A stretch of 32,086 nt of DNA from Phenylobacterium sp. RIFCSPHIGHO2_01_FULL_69_31 (GTDB lineage Bacteria; Pseudomonadota; Alphaproteobacteria; Caulobacterales; Caulobacteraceae), in NCBI RefSeq assembly GCF_001824475.1, contig NZ_MHXN01000037.1, positions 143,235 to 175,320 on the forward strand, written 5' to 3'. The number at the start of each line of letters is the position of its first letter. Within the stretch, counting starts at the first letter, position 1. Below are positions 1-9,029 of the stretch, in pieces. Position numbers and translations under genes: made by a program. The notes beneath the pieces are model-generated. The model did not search any database and had not been told where the DNA came from. It saw nothing but the letters and a program-made list of their open reading frames with translations.

Positions 1-62
1 GGTGGGAGTGACGTCCTGGACTACAACGGCCGGCAAATGCCCGGCGCGGCCTGCGTGTCTGG

Positions 63-85
63 GTGGCCGGGACAAGCCCGGCCAT
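63..85. repeat. Palindromic intergenic repeat (dispersed alphaproteobacterial type)
   Basis: A perfect 7-bp inverted repeat (GGCCGGG at 65-71, CCCGGCC at 77-83) surrounds the loop ACAAG, with one further T-A pair outside. Read as protein it gives the strings AGTSPAMT or RDKPGHDD, which recur in spurious ORFs of many alphaproteobacterial genomes because this palindrome is dispersed between genes. I take it as non-coding, which argues against starting the downstream peptidase gene this far upstream. Confidence 0.6.
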
Positions 86-191
86 GACGATCTTTGGTAC
101 TGTTCCCGCTGCCGCAATGGATGGACCCTATGGCGGATGGCGAATGCGGCCTGTAGCGTCGCCCCCTGCTTCAGCTTCACTGGATGCCCGC

Positions 192-1577
192 GTGCTCAAG
201 ACCCTGACGACCGCCCTGCTGGCCACTGCCCTCGCCGCGCCCGCCTTCGCCGCACCGCCCAAGGTGGATCCGGCCCTGCACGCCGAGGCGCTGAGCATCC
301 TGAAGACCAGCATCGGCTATCGCACCGTGCAGGGCGGCGACCAGTTCGTGCCCTATGCCGAGTACCTGAAGGGCAAGCTGGTGGCGGGCGGCTATGCGCC
401 GTCCGAGATCACCATCGAGCCGATGGCGGGCACGGCGTTCCTGATCGCCCGCTATCCGGGCAAGGACCCGAAGAAGAAGCCGATCGTCATCTCCGGCCAC
501 ATGGACGTCGTGGAAGCGAAGCCTGAAGACTGGACGAGGGATCCGTTCACCGCGGTGGAGGAGAATGGCTACGTCTTCGGCCGCGGGGCCACCGACAACA
601 AGTTCGACGTGTCCATGATCGTCGCCACCCTGGCCCACCTGCGCAAGTCGGGCTGGAAGCCGGGCCGGGACGTGGTGCTGGCGCTGTCGGGCGACGAAGA
701 GACCACCATGAAGACCACCGCCGCCCTGGCCGAGCGGCTGAAGGGCGCCGAGCTGGTCCTCAACGTGGACGGCGGCGGCGGCTCGCTCACCGAGGACGGC
801 AAGCCGATCAGCTTCGGCATCCAGGGCGCCGAGAAGACCTATGCCGACTTCCACCTGACCGTGACCGACCCGGGCGGCCATTCCAGCCGGCCCACGCCCA
901 CCAACGCGATCTACCGGCTGGCCAAGGCGCTGGACAAGCTGGAGGCCTATCAGTGGCCGACGCAGCACAACGAGATCACCCGCGCCTCGCTGGCGGCGGC
1001 CGGCGGGAACACGCCGGGGGCGGTGGGCGAGGCGCTGAAGGCGTTCGCCGCCGACCCGACGAACGCGGCGGCCATCAAGACTATCCGCGCCGACCCGGCC
1101 TGGAGCCCGGCCCTGCACACCACCTGCGTGGCGACCATGCTGAGCGGCGGCCATGCGCCCAACGCCCTGCCGCAGAAGGCGGTGGCGACGGTGAACTGCC
1201 GCATCTTCCCCGGCACCTCGTCGGCGAGCGTCAAGGAGACCATCGGCCAGGTCGTGGGCGGCGATGTGAAGGTCGAGCGCCTGGACGACGGCTCCATCGA
1301 CAGCCCCGCCTCGCCGCTGCGGGCCGACGTGATCAAGGCGGTGACCAAGGCCGTCCACGCCCGCTTCCCCGGCCTGCCCATCGTGCCGAGCCAGGCGTCG
1401 GGCGCCACCGACAGCATGTACTTCCGCGCCGCCGGGGTTCCGAGCTACGGCGTCTCGGGCCTGTTCATGAAGGACTCGGACGAGTTCGCCCACGGCCTGA
1501 ACGAGCGGGCGCCTATCGCGGCCATCGAAGGGGACCTGGCGCACTACGACTCGATCCTGAAGGATCTGGCGAAGTAG
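192..1577 (+). CDS. Secreted M20 family zinc metallopeptidase
   Basis: This is a 461-residue M20/M25/M40 peptidase that would hydrolyse small peptides or N-acyl amino acids in the periplasm. I chose the GTG start at 192 because it opens directly on a signal peptide (VLKTLTTALLATALAAPAFA, then APPK). Longer in-frame starts at 63 and 144 would place the signal peptide internally and run into a palindromic repeat. The metal-site motifs appear in family order: SGHMDVV (His, Asp), GRGATDNK (bridging Asp), SGDEETT (catalytic Glu pair), a second-domain GGHSSRPT loop, and a C-terminal FAHGLNER His. The dimerisation domain sits between the GGHSSRP loop and roughly residue 350. The deacylase gene 84 bases downstream could share a transcript, and both would serve amino-acid salvage. 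The substrate cannot be read from sequence. No Shine-Dalgarno is obvious at 192, so the exact start is the weak point. Confidence 0.88.
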   Translation: MLKTLTTALLATALAAPAFAAPPKVDPALHAEALSILKTSIGYRTVQGGDQFVPYAEYLKGKLVAGGYAPSEITIEPMAGTAFLIARYPGKDPKKKPIVISGHMDVVEAKPEDWTRDPFTAVEENGYVFGRGATDNKFDVSMIVATLAHLRKSGWKPGRDVVLALSGDEETTMKTTAALAERLKGAELVLNVDGGGGSLTEDGKPISFGIQGAEKTYADFHLTVTDPGGHSSRPTPTNAIYRLAKALDKLEAYQWPTQHNEITRASLAAAGGNTPGAVGEALKAFAADPTNAAAIKTIRADPAWSPALHTTCVATMLSGGHAPNALPQKAVATVNCRIFPGTSSASVKETIGQVVGGDVKVERLDDGSIDSPASPLRADVIKAVTKAVHARFPGLPIVPSQASGATDSMYFRAAGVPSYGVSGLFMKDSDEFAHGLNERAPIAAIEGDLAHYDSILKDLAK

Positions 1578-1661
1578 GCGCCGCGCCGTCAAAACCGCTT
1601 CACTTCCGTCACGGCGCCGGGACCATCCTCCCTGAAAGAACATGTGATCTGGGAGGATCCG

Positions 1662-3422
1662 ATGCACGACCTGATCATCCGCGGCGGGACCATCGTCGAT
1701 GGCACGGGGGCCGAGCCTTATCGCGGCGACGTGGCGGTGGACGGCGACCGGATCGTGGCCGTCGGCAAGGTCGAGGGGCCGGCCCGGCGAGAGATCGACG
1801 CGAGCGGCCTGATCGTGACGCCCGGCTGGGTGGACATCCACACCCACTACGACGGCCAGGCCACCTGGGACCCGGTGATGGCCCCCTCGTCCTGGCACGG
1901 GGTGACCACGGCGATCATGGGCAACTGCGGGGTCGGCTTCGCCCCCGTGCGGCCCGATGCGCACGACTTCCTGATCGAGCTGATGGAGGGGGTGGAGGAC
2001 ATCCCCGGCTCGGCCCTGGCCGAGGGGATCGACTGGAAGTGGGAGAGCTTCCCCGAGTACCTCGACGCCCTGGAGGCCAAGCCGCGGGCGATCGACGTCG
2101 GGACCCACGTGCCGCACGCCTCGGTGCGCGCCTACGTTCTGGGCGACCGCTGCAACACCGACTACCAGCCCAACGCCGACGAGATCGCGCAGATGGCCGA
2201 GATCGTGCGGGAGGGCGTCCAGGCCGGGGCCCTGGGCTTCTCCACCTCGCGCACCCTGCTGCACAAGGACCTGAAGGGCGTCCACATGCCCGGCACCTTC
2301 GCCGGCTCGGACGAGATGCTGGCCCTGGGCCTGTCCATGAAGGGCCTGCGCCACGGCGTGTTCGAGATGGTCTCGGACCACCTGGGCGACGACGACGAGT
2401 GGATGTGGGTGAAGGGTTTCGCCGAGCAGACCCGGCTGCCCGTGACCTTGGTCGCGACCTCGGCCGGCGCCTACGAAGGCGACAAGATGTACAACATCGC
2501 CGAGGAGAGCCGCCGGCACGGGATGGACATCCGCCCGCAGATTGCCGGGCGGCCCACGGGCATCCTGCACGGCCTGACCTCCAGCTTCCACGTGTTCATG
2601 GCGAGCCCCACCTGGAAGGCGAAGCTGGCCGACGCCTCGCTGGAGGACCGGCTGGCGTTGATGAGGACGCCGCAGATCCGCGAGGCCTTGCTCTCCGAGG
2701 ACAGCCCGCTGATCCGCGCGGCCATCGGCGAGGGCGAGGCCGGGGACCTGGCGGTGGCGTTCGGCGGCAGCTTGCTCTGGCGGATCTTCCCGCTGGGCGA
2801 GCGGCCGAACTACGAGCCCGACCGCGAGGGTAGCGTGGCGGGCCTGGCGGAAGCAGCCGGCGTCCCGCCGCTGTCGATGATGTACGACCTGCTGCTGCGG
2901 GACGAGGGCCGCGAGCTGTTCTACCAGCCGCTGGGCGGCTACCAGACCTACAACTTCGACTTCTTCCGCAAGAACATGCAGCACCCGAACGTGCTGTTCG
3001 GCCTCTCGGACGGCGGGGCCCACTGCGGGGTGATCGCCGACGCCGGGATGCCGACCTTCATCCTCAGCTACTGGGCGCGCGACCGGGTGAAGGGCGAGCG
3101 GTTCCCCCTGGAGTTCCTGGTGCGCAAGCTGACCAGCGACACCGCCCGCGCCTATGGCCTGAACGACCGCGGGCAGCTGAAGCCCGGCCTGCTGGCGGAC
3201 CTGAACGTCATCGATTTCGAGGCGCTGCAGCTGCACCGACCCGAGGCCATCCACGACCTGCCGGCGGGCGGGCGGCGACTGGTGCAGAAGGCCGACGGCT
3301 ATCGCTACACGGTGAAGTCGGGCCAGGTGACCTTCGAGGACGGCCGGCACACCGGCGCCCTGCCCGGCGGCCTGGTCCGCGGCGGCCGCGAGGCGGTGAT
3401 CCTGCCGATGGCGGCGGAGTAG
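1662..3422 (+). CDS. N-acyl-D-amino-acid deacylase family amidohydrolase
   Basis: This 586-residue metal-dependent amidohydrolase belongs to the D-aminoacylase (N-acyl-D-amino-acid deacylase) branch. The N-terminal beta-sandwich strand pattern ([14 protein letters not shown]) leads into the metal motif DIHTHYDGQ. The [12 protein letters not shown] segment carries the Cys position typical of D-aminoacylases. ALGFSTSR and the late DGGAHCG (catalytic Asp) follow, and the C-terminal [12 protein letters not shown] strand closes the sandwich. The ATG at 1662 is preceded by GGGAGG at 1651-1656, a strong ribosome site, so the in-frame GTG at 1644 is rejected. The family removes acyl groups from N-acyl-D-amino acids or acts on related hydantoin-like substrates, probably in the cytoplasm since no signal peptide is seen. 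It follows an M20 peptidase, consistent with peptide or acyl-amino-acid salvage. Substrate and chirality are inferred from the family only. Confidence 0.9.
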   Translation: MHDLIIRGGTIVDGTGAEPYRGDVAVDGDRIVAVGKVEGPARREIDASGLIVTPGWVDIHTHYDGQATWDPVMAPSSWHGVTTAIMGNCGVGFAPVRPDAHDFLIELMEGVEDIPGSALAEGIDWKWESFPEYLDALEAKPRAIDVGTHVPHASVRAYVLGDRCNTDYQPNADEIAQMAEIVREGVQAGALGFSTSRTLLHKDLKGVHMPGTFAGSDEMLALGLSMKGLRHGVFEMVSDHLGDDDEWMWVKGFAEQTRLPVTLVATSAGAYEGDKMYNIAEESRRHGMDIRPQIAGRPTGILHGLTSSFHVFMASPTWKAKLADASLEDRLALMRTPQIREALLSEDSPLIRAAIGEGEAGDLAVAFGGSLLWRIFPLGERPNYEPDREGSVAGLAEAAGVPPLSMMYDLLLRDEGRELFYQPLGGYQTYNFDFFRKNMQHPNVLFGLSDGGAHCGVIADAGMPTFILSYWARDRVKGERFPLEFLVRKLTSDTARAYGLNDRGQLKPGLLADLNVIDFEALQLHRPEAIHDLPAGGRRLVQKADGYRYTVKSGQVTFEDGRHTGALPGGLVRGGREAVILPMAAE

Positions 3423-3429
3423 CGGCCGT

Positions 3430-3563
3430 CCCCCCCCTTCCTGGGGAGGGTGGATGCGAGTGAAACGAGCAGACGCGTGGGGAGCGCGAGATCAGCCGTC
3501 GAGCCTGATCCTTTAAGCCCCACCCTGACGACTTCGTCGTCTGTCCTCCCCGTTAAGGGAGGG
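3430..3563. repeat. GC-rich intergenic repeat element with terminal hairpins
   Basis: The gap between convergent genes is filled by an element with a C-run/G-run palindrome at the left (about 3430-3450), a perfect GACGAC-TTC-GTCGTC hairpin (3527-3541), and a right-end palindrome CTCCC/GGGAG with a short central spacer (3546-3561). The left part also carries GGGAGGGTGG, the complement of the CCACCCT found in the right half, so the whole unit is inverted-repeat-like. It may also act as a bidirectional terminator. Dispersed elements of this look are common between genes in Caulobacteraceae, but the other genomic copies are outside this window. Confidence 0.5.
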
Positions 3564-3565
3564 AC

Positions 3566-4291
3566 TTAGCGCCAGTACTGGTAGCGCCAGGCTTCCTCGA
3601 AGCCGGCGCGCTTGTAGAGGTTCTGGGCGGGGTTGCCGCCTTCGACCTGCAGGAAGATGCGGTTGACCTGCCGCGCCTCGGCGGCGGCGCCGAAGAGGGC
3701 GAGAAGGCGGCTGGCAAAGCCCGAGCCGCGGCGGTCCACGGCCGTGCGCATGCCATGCACGCCGGCCCAGCCGTGACCGAAGCTGACGACGCCCACCGCC
3801 ACGGTGCGCCCGCCCTCGCGGATGGCGCCATAGAGGGCGTCGGGCGCGTCGGTGAGTCGGCGCACGCGGTGCGCGCCGTCCACCGGATCGAAGCCTTCGC
3901 CCAGGAACACTGCGCCCCAGGCCTCGTCGGGATGGTCCAGCAGGTCGGCGAAGGGCACGGCCACCTGGGCCACGCGCTCGGCGGGGGCCGTCATCACCAG
4001 GGTGGGCTTCTCGCCCACATAGCCGCGGCGGGACAGCTCGGTGACGACCGCCGCCAGCCCCGGGACGTCCGCGACGCGGAAGGCGGGCTTCAGGCCCCGG
4101 CCGCGGTAGGCCGCCTCGATCTCGTCCAGGGCCGAGGCGTCCAGGTCATGGCGAAGCGGGACGGCGCTCTTGGCCCGGCCGATCGTGCCGTCGTCGAGCG
4201 GGACCAGCCAGCCGCCGATCTCCAGCACCTGCGGCGGGGCCACGGCCTCGACGGTGGCGCGCTCCAGGCTCTCGATGTCGGCGGGGTCCAA
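3566..4291 (-). CDS. GNAT family N-acetyltransferase
   Basis: This is a 241-residue protein with a C-terminal GNAT fold. The acetyl-CoA-binding motif A appears as VHGMRTAVDRRGSGFASRLL, with RRGSGFA matching the Q/R-x-x-G-x-G/A loop. It is followed by the motif B region NPAQNLYKRAGFEEAWRYQYW, typical of GNATs ending in a Tyr-rich strand. The N-terminal ~110 residues are less conserved and may form a second, degenerate GNAT-like half. The acceptor substrate is unknown. The start is a TTG two bases after the smpB stop, preceded by AAAAAGG inside the smpB end, so translation is probably coupled to smpB. No ATG fits near the N-terminus. It is the third gene of a dapA-smpB-GNAT operon and ends against the palindromic repeat at 3430-3563. 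Confidence 0.82.
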   Translation of the reverse strand: MDPADIESLERATVEAVAPPQVLEIGGWLVPLDDGTIGRAKSAVPLRHDLDASALDEIEAAYRGRGLKPAFRVADVPGLAAVVTELSRRGYVGEKPTLVMTAPAERVAQVAVPFADLLDHPDEAWGAVFLGEGFDPVDGAHRVRRLTDAPDALYGAIREGGRTVAVGVVSFGHGWAGVHGMRTAVDRRGSGFASRLLALFGAAAEARQVNRIFLQVEGGNPAQNLYKRAGFEEAWRYQYWR

Positions 4292-4293
4292 GG

Positions 4294-4752
4294 TCAGCCT
4301 TTTTCCCGCATCAGGCGGGCCTTGTCGCGCTGCCAGTCGCGCTCGGCCACGCTCTCGCGCTTGTCGCGGGTGTTCTTGCCCTTGGCCAAGGACAGCTCCA
4401 GCTTCGCCAGACCCTTGTCGGACCAGTAGAGCTTGGTGGGGATGAGCGTGCGCCCTTCCCGCTGGACGGCGCCGATCAGCTTTTCGATCTCGCGGCGCTT
4501 GAGCAGCAGCTTCCGGTGGCGGCGGGGCTCATGGTTGAAGTGCGGGCCGGCCTGGGCGTAGGTCGGGATGTCGGCGTTCACGAGCACGATCTCGTCGCCC
4601 TCCACCGCCGCGTAGCTCTCGGCGATGTTGGCCTTGCCGTTGCGCAGGGACTTCACCTCGGACCCGGTCAGCGCGATGCCCGCCTCGAACGTCTGCTCGA
4701 GGAAGTAGTCGAATCGCGCGCGCCGGTTCTCGGCGATCAGCTTCCCGGCCAT
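4294..4752 (-). CDS. smpB: SsrA-binding protein SmpB
   Basis: SmpB binds tmRNA and delivers it to stalled ribosomes for trans-translation. The 152-residue length is normal for the family. The conserved OB-fold signatures are all present: [10 protein letters not shown] at the N-terminus, [15 protein letters not shown], the tmRNA-binding [24 protein letters not shown] region, and LIPTKLYW. The basic C-terminal tail ([20 protein letters not shown]) becomes helical in the ribosomal mRNA channel. The ATG at 4752 lies one base after the dapA stop codon (TGA-C-ATG), so it is almost certainly translated from the dapA message. smpB next to dapA is, as far as I recall, a usual arrangement in Caulobacter relatives. 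tmRNA itself is not in this window. Confidence 0.97.
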   Translation of the reverse strand: MAGKLIAENRRARFDYFLEQTFEAGIALTGSEVKSLRNGKANIAESYAAVEGDEIVLVNADIPTYAQAGPHFNHEPRRHRKLLLKRREIEKLIGAVQREGRTLIPTKLYWSDKGLAKLELSLAKGKNTRDKRESVAERDWQRDKARLMREKG

Positions 4753-4753
4753 G

Positions 4754-5638
4754 TCAGATGACCCCGGCCTCGCGCATGCCGGCCAGGACCTCCGCGCGCG
4801 CCGCGTCCGAACAGGGCACCACCGGCAGGCGGCCCGCCTCGTCGCAGAGGCCCAGGTGGGACAGCGCAAACTTGGTGGGCGACGGGCTGGCGTCGGCGAA
4901 CAGCGCCTTGTGCAGGCGGATCAGGCGGTCCTGCGCATAGAGCGCTTCCTGCCAGCGGCCGGCCAGGGCGTCGTTGTAGAATGCCGAGACCTGCTCCGGC
5001 GCGACATTGCAGGTCACCGAGATGCAGCCGTGGCCGCCGTGCGCCATGTAGCCCAGGGCCGAATCGTCGTTCCCCGACAGCATGACCCAGTCCTCGCCGC
5101 ACTCCAGGCGCTGGAGGCTGGCGCGCGGCAGGTCGCCGGTCGCGTCCTTGATGCCCACGATGTTCGGCAGCTTGGCCAGGCGCGCCAGGGTGGCGTTGGA
5201 GATGTCCACGCCGGTCCGGCCCGGCACGTTGTAGACCAGCACCGGCAGCTGAACCGCGTCGTTGATCGCCTTGTAGTGGGCGTAGAGGCCCTCCTGGCTG
5301 GGACGGTTGTAGTAGGGCGTCACCACCAGGGCCGCGTCGCAGCCGATCGTCTTGGCGTAGCGCACCAATTCGATCGCCTCGTCCGTAGAATTGGAGCCGG
5401 CCCCCGGGATCACCGGCACGCGGCCCTTCGCCGCGGTCACGCAGAGGTCCATCACGCGACGGTGCTCTTCGTGGCTGAGGGTGGAGGCTTCGCCGGTGGT
5501 GCCGACGGGAATGAGGCCGTGCACGCCGCCGGCGATCTGGCGCTCGACCAGGGACACGAAAGCGTCCTCATCGACCGCGCCATTGCGGAAAGGCGTCACG
5601 AGCGCCGGCAGGACGCCGCGGAAGAGAGGTTCGGACAT
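4754..5638 (-). CDS. dapA: 4-hydroxy-tetrahydrodipicolinate synthase
   Basis: DapA condenses pyruvate with aspartate semialdehyde, the first committed step to meso-diaminopimelate and lysine. The protein is 294 residues, the standard size, with a TIM barrel. The active site is intact: Thr47-Thr48 in VGTTGEAS, Tyr109-Tyr110 in VTPYYNRPS, Tyr136 and Arg141 in VYNVPGRTG, and the Schiff-base lysine Lys164 in [10 protein letters not shown]. The ATG at 5638 has no strong Shine-Dalgarno, but the alignment of the N-terminus ([13 protein letters not shown]) supports it. It heads an operon with smpB and a GNAT gene, and is divergent from a murein lytic transglycosylase. That pairs cell-wall precursor synthesis with wall remodelling across one intergenic region containing an inverted repeat. 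Confidence 0.97.
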   Translation of the reverse strand: MSEPLFRGVLPALVTPFRNGAVDEDAFVSLVERQIAGGVHGLIPVGTTGEASTLSHEEHRRVMDLCVTAAKGRVPVIPGAGSNSTDEAIELVRYAKTIGCDAALVVTPYYNRPSQEGLYAHYKAINDAVQLPVLVYNVPGRTGVDISNATLARLAKLPNIVGIKDATGDLPRASLQRLECGEDWVMLSGNDDSALGYMAHGGHGCISVTCNVAPEQVSAFYNDALAGRWQEALYAQDRLIRLHKALFADASPSPTKFALSHLGLCDEAGRLPVVPCSDAARAEVLAGMREAGVI

Positions 5639-5673
5639 GTCGGATATGTAGGTGTGCAAAAGACCGTGAAGAT

Positions 5674-5691
5674 GTCGCCTAGTGAGGCGAC
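5674..5691. promoter_or_regulatory. Inverted repeat in the dapA / transglycosylase divergent promoter region
   Basis: A perfect 7-bp inverted repeat (GTCGCCT at 5674-5680, AGGCGAC at 5685-5691) is separated by AGTG. It sits 36 bases upstream of the dapA ATG and about 85 bases upstream of the transglycosylase start. It could be an operator shared by the divergent genes or a hairpin in the dapA leader. No regulator can be assigned from the sequence. Confidence 0.35.
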
Positions 5692-5776
5692 GTTCAGATT
5701 TGCGCGGACAATATGTTGCCGCGGGCTTAGGCCGCAATGTTGATTCCGTGCATTCCCCAAGTCGGGGGGAGACCTT

Positions 5777-7870
5777 TTGGATATTCGAGTTCGTAACGCC
5801 CTGCTCATCGGCTGCGCCGCCCTCGCGGCGACGGCGGTCGCGCACGCCCAGACGCCCGACCCGATCGGGGAGCTGCTGGGCAAGCCCGAGCTGCCGGCCG
5901 CGCCGCAGCCCTATGCGCCGCCGCGCCAGACCGTGGCGCGGCCGCTGAGCGCCAGCGACCAGGCGCTGTTCGCCCAGGGCCTGACCGCCGCCAAGCGCGG
6001 CGATATTTCCGGCGCGAAGAACGCGATCGCCAGCCTTTCGGATCCCGTCGCCCGCAAGGTCGTGACCTTTGCGATGGTCGACGTGAGCTCCTACCAGCTC
6101 GGCTTCTACGACCTGGACGCCGCGCGGCGCGACCTGACCGGCTTCCCGCGAGGCGCGCGCCGCCAGATCGCGGCCGAGAAGGTGCTGGAGACCGCCGGCA
6201 AGACCCCGCAGCAGATCGTCGACTGGTTCGCGGGCCAGCCACCGCAGAGCGCGCAGGGCGCCATGGCGCTGGCCTCGGCCTATCGCAGCCTGGGCCGACA
6301 GGCCGAAGCGGCCGACCTGATCCGCGGCTGGTGGCGGGACAGGAGCTTCGAGGCCGACGTCCAGCGCACCATGCTGACCCGGTTCGGCGACATGCTGACG
6401 CCGGACGACCACGTCCGCCGCGCCGACATCCTGCTGTACGGCGCGCAGGGCCCGGCGGCGCGCGACGTCGTCGCCATGCTGCCGGCCGAGCACCAGCCTG
6501 CCGCCCTGGCGCGCATCTCGCTGCGCGGCAACGTCGACGGCAATTTCAACCAGCTCTCACCTGCCGACCAGGCCCATCCGGGCGTGGCGTTCGAGCGCGC
6601 CGCGTTCCTCCGCCGCCGGGGACTGGAGAGCGCGGCGATCGCAACCCTGCCGGCCGTGGCGCCCGAAGCGGCCACCGCCGAGCACGCCGAGCGCGCCTGG
6701 GACGAACGTTACCGCCTGACCCTGTGGGCCATCCGCAGCGGCGACTGGCGCGCCGCCTATCGCGCGGCCGCCAACACGGGCCTGAACAGCGGGGCCGACG
6801 CCACCGAGGCCGAGTTCTACGCCGGCTGGATCGCCCTGAACCGACTGAACGATCCGGCCGCCGCCGCCCGTCACTTCGCCGCCATCGAGCGGATCGGCAG
6901 CTCGCCGATCACCCGCGGCCGCGCCCTCTACTGGATGGGCCGCGCCGCGGAGGCCGCCGGAGATCGCGCCGGCGCGGAGACGCACTACTCGCGCGCCGCC
7001 GAGCACTCGACCACGTTCTACGGCCAGCTCGCGGCCGAGAAGCTGGGCCTGAAGCTGGTGCTGCCGGCGGACCCGGTCGCGACCGAGGCCGAGCGCGCCC
7101 GGTTCGAGGCCCGCGACGAGGTCCAGGCCATGCGCCTGTTGGCCGACCAGGACCAGCGCGACCTGTTCCGGGTCTTCGCCCTCCACATCGACGACATCGT
7201 CCCGAGCCGGGTCGAGGCGGCGCTGCTGATCGACGCGATCCGCGGCTATGGCGACCAGGACACCTCGATGAAGGCGGCGCGGGGCGCGGCTCAGCGGGGG
7301 CTGATCCTGGCCGACCGGGCCTATCCCTATCGCACCCCGCCGCAGGTGGCGGGCGCGCCGGAGCCGGCGCTGGTGCTGGGCATCACCCGCCAGGAAAGCG
7401 GCTTCGACCCCTCCGTGCGCTCGCACGCCGACGCGCGGGGTATGATGCAGCTGCTGCCGTCGACCGCGGCCACGGTCGCCCGGCGGATGGGCGTCAGCTA
7501 CTCCGCCGCGATGCTGTACGAGCCGGACTACAACATGCGCCTGGGCTCCAGCTTCCTGGGCCAGCTCGTGAACCGGTTCTCCGGGTCCTACATCCTGGCG
7601 GCGGCGGGCTACAACGCCGGTCCGGGGCGGCCTCCGCAGTGGATCTCCATGTGCGGCGACCCGCGCGCCGGCGGGCAGGACCCGCTGGACTTCATCGAGT
7701 GCATCCCCTTCTCCGAGACCCGCAACTACGTGATGCGGGTGATGGAGAACATGCAGGTGTACCGGGCCAAGCTGAACGGCGGAACCGCGCCGATCACGCT
7801 CTCCAACGACCTGAAGCGCGGCGGCTACAGCTATGCGGCCCAGGGCTCGGCGGTGGCGAGCAACCCCTAG
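5777..7870 (+). CDS. slt: Soluble lytic murein transglycosylase (Slt family)
   Basis: This enzyme cleaves the MurNAc-GlcNAc bond of peptidoglycan with 1,6-anhydro ring formation in the periplasm. The 697-residue protein begins with a signal peptide ([21 protein letters not shown], predicted cut before QTPD). A long Ala-rich alpha-helical superhelix (about 40-510) resembles the doughnut-shaped domain of E. coli Slt70. The C-terminal catalytic domain follows, with Glu540 in [10 protein letters not shown], then [11 protein letters not shown] and [10 protein letters not shown]. The start is TTG at 5777 with GGGGGAGA just upstream; no ATG in frame precedes the signal peptide. Its last codon TAG shares the CTAG tetranucleotide with the stop of the convergent membrane-protein gene. 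It is divergent from dapA. Confidence 0.93.
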   Translation: MDIRVRNALLIGCAALAATAVAHAQTPDPIGELLGKPELPAAPQPYAPPRQTVARPLSASDQALFAQGLTAAKRGDISGAKNAIASLSDPVARKVVTFAMVDVSSYQLGFYDLDAARRDLTGFPRGARRQIAAEKVLETAGKTPQQIVDWFAGQPPQSAQGAMALASAYRSLGRQAEAADLIRGWWRDRSFEADVQRTMLTRFGDMLTPDDHVRRADILLYGAQGPAARDVVAMLPAEHQPAALARISLRGNVDGNFNQLSPADQAHPGVAFERAAFLRRRGLESAAIATLPAVAPEAATAEHAERAWDERYRLTLWAIRSGDWRAAYRAAANTGLNSGADATEAEFYAGWIALNRLNDPAAAARHFAAIERIGSSPITRGRALYWMGRAAEAAGDRAGAETHYSRAAEHSTTFYGQLAAEKLGLKLVLPADPVATEAERARFEARDEVQAMRLLADQDQRDLFRVFALHIDDIVPSRVEAALLIDAIRGYGDQDTSMKAARGAAQRGLILADRAYPYRTPPQVAGAPEPALVLGITRQESGFDPSVRSHADARGMMQLLPSTAATVARRMGVSYSAAMLYEPDYNMRLGSSFLGQLVNRFSGSYILAAAGYNAGPGRPPQWISMCGDPRAGGQDPLDFIECIPFSETRNYVMRVMENMQVYRAKLNGGTAPITLSNDLKRGGYSYAAQGSAVASNP

Positions 7871-8238
7871 GCGGCCGCCGGCTTGGTCTTGAACCAGGCC
7901 GCCACGAACAGCGCCGCCAGCAGGAGGTCGGGGCTGGCCAGGGCCGGGACCGTCACCGGGATGCGGCCCTGGGCGTAGAGGGCCCAGCAGACGCCTGCGT
8001 AGGCCAGCTTGCCGCCCGCCCCGATCAGCATGAAGGGGCGGTACGCGGCCGGATTGCGGCCGATCACCAGGTAGCCGATCTGCATGGCGAAGGTGGACAC
8101 CGCGAAGCCGTAGTAGGTGTCGGGGTGGCTGAGCGGCCCGGTCTGGCTGGCGATCACGGGCTCGAGGAAGAACAGCGAGCCGATGATCAGGACGCCCCAA
8201 AGGCCGCCGATCGTGAACACCCATTTCGCGAACGTCAT
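7867..8238 (-). CDS. Small four-helix inner-membrane protein of unknown function
   Basis: This is a 123-residue hydrophobic protein with about four predicted membrane segments (roughly residues 5-25, 42-60, 68-88 and 95-116). A single short KTKPAAA tail follows the last helix. I do not recognise the family. The ATG at 8238 has an excellent GGGGGAGGG ribosome site. That site can pair with an upstream CTTCCCC into a short hairpin, so initiation might be modulated. It lies 46 bases downstream of the TetR gene on the same strand and may be co-transcribed with it, making it a possible regulated partner. Its stop codon is within the same CTAG as the stop of the transglycosylase gene on the other strand. 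Confidence 0.75.
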   Translation of the reverse strand: MTFAKWVFTIGGLWGVLIIGSLFFLEPVIASQTGPLSHPDTYYGFAVSTFAMQIGYLVIGRNPAAYRPFMLIGAGGKLAYAGVCWALYAQGRIPVTVPALASPDLLLAALFVAAWFKTKPAAA

Positions 8239-8244
8239 CGCGCC

Positions 8245-8264
8245 CTCCCCCGATTTTGGGGAAG
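8245..8264 (-). promoter_or_regulatory. Possible SD-sequestering hairpin before the small membrane-protein gene
   Basis: On the minus strand CTTCCCC (8264-8258), loop AAAATC, then GGGGGAG (8251-8245) can form a 7-bp stem including one G-U pair. The 3' arm is the Shine-Dalgarno of the gene starting at 8238. It also lies directly after the TetR gene. It lacks a T-run, so it is not a convincing terminator; translational attenuation is an inference. Confidence 0.25.
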
Positions 8265-8284
8265 CTTAGGCGCGGGCCGGGCCG

Positions 8285-8920
8285 TCAGTCGATGACCAGT
8301 CCGTGCAACATCCCGTCCAGGGTGATCTGCATCAGCTCTTCGGCGTCGGCGAAGTCGAAGTTCGGCCGCACGATCAGCAGCGCCACGACCCCGTGGCAGG
8401 CCATCCAGAGCGCCTGGGCCGCCGAGTCGGCGGCGCCCATGCGCAGACGGCCGCTGGCGGCCACCTCCCGGACGACGCCGCTGAAGGCCTCGTAGCACTT
8501 GCCGCTGAGCTCGGTGGTCCGTTCGGGCCGCGGGTCGGTGGGCGCGGCCGAGGCGGCGCAGTAGACGAGCTGGTAGGCGTTGGGATGCTCCAGGCCCCAG
8601 CGCATGTAGGCGTCCAGCATCATCCGCGTGCGCACCACCGCGTCCAGCGGCCGGCCGGCGATCTCGGTGTTCCGCTCCAGGAGCTGGCTTAGGGTGCCCT
8701 CGACGATCTCGTGGAGGATGCAGGCCTTGTCCTGGAAATGCATGTAGAGCGCGGTGGAGGAGACCCCCACCTCGTCGGCGATCTTGCGGATCGTGGCGCC
8801 CTCGTAGCCCTCGGCCACGAAGATGCGTTCGGCGGCTTCAAGGATCTCCTGACGCCGGAGATGTCCGTCGCCCTTGGCCTTGCGCGCGGTCTTCCGCGTC
8901 GCGGTCGCGACTGAACTCAT
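8285..8920 (-). CDS. TetR/AcrR family transcriptional regulator
   Basis: This is a 211-residue one-component repressor. After a basic N-terminal extension (TRKTARKAKGDGHLRR), the TetR helix-turn-helix domain runs over about residues 24-70: EILEAAERIFVAEGYEGATI, then RKIADEVGVSSTALYMHF. The C-terminal ligand domain resembles the TetR_C13/WHG-type group, with LVYCAASA and MACHGVVALL segments; the inducer is unknown. I start at the ATG at 8920, but an in-frame ATG at 8932 also has a G-rich ribosome site (GGGGGGACGG) and would add only MGNV. It is divergent from an RNA methyltransferase gene and upstream of a small membrane-protein gene on the same strand. Regulators of this family usually bind palindromes in their own promoter; a candidate lies at 8972-8985. 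Confidence 0.88.
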   Translation of the reverse strand: MSSVATATRKTARKAKGDGHLRRQEILEAAERIFVAEGYEGATIRKIADEVGVSSTALYMHFQDKACILHEIVEGTLSQLLERNTEIAGRPLDAVVRTRMMLDAYMRWGLEHPNAYQLVYCAASAAPTDPRPERTTELSGKCYEAFSGVVREVAASGRLRMGAADSAAQALWMACHGVVALLIVRPNFDFADAEELMQITLDGMLHGLVID

Positions 8921-8971
8921 AACATTCCCCATACCGTCCCCCCACGTAGCGGACCCCAAATCGCCAGGTGT

Positions 8972-8985
8972 GACAAGTCTTTGTC
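8972..8985. promoter_or_regulatory. Candidate TetR-type operator
   Basis: The inverted repeat GACAA (8972-8976) / TTGTC (8981-8985) with spacer GTCT lies in the intergenic region between the TetR gene and the divergent methyltransferase gene. TetR regulators typically bind such palindromes near their own start. It is short and could be chance. Confidence 0.3.
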
Positions 8986-9029
8986 GGTGGGCTGGACGGG
9001 CGGCGCCCTCTGCGCGTAAGGGGCCGGCT

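Noticed and set aside
63..191. Longer N-terminus for the M20 peptidase beginning at the palindromic repeat
   Set aside because: It would bury the signal peptide at residue 44 and translate a dispersed repeat (AGTSPAMT).
177..3350. Very long open frame on the minus strand opposite the M20 peptidase and deacylase genes
   Set aside because: It is rich in Arg, Gly, His, Val and Gln without any recognisable domain, and mirrors the codon bias of the real plus-strand genes. Long antisense frames are expected at this GC content.
6557..8224. Long minus-strand frame opposite the lytic transglycosylase gene
   Set aside because: Low-complexity translation with no motifs; the plus-strand gene has a signal peptide and a full catalytic domain.
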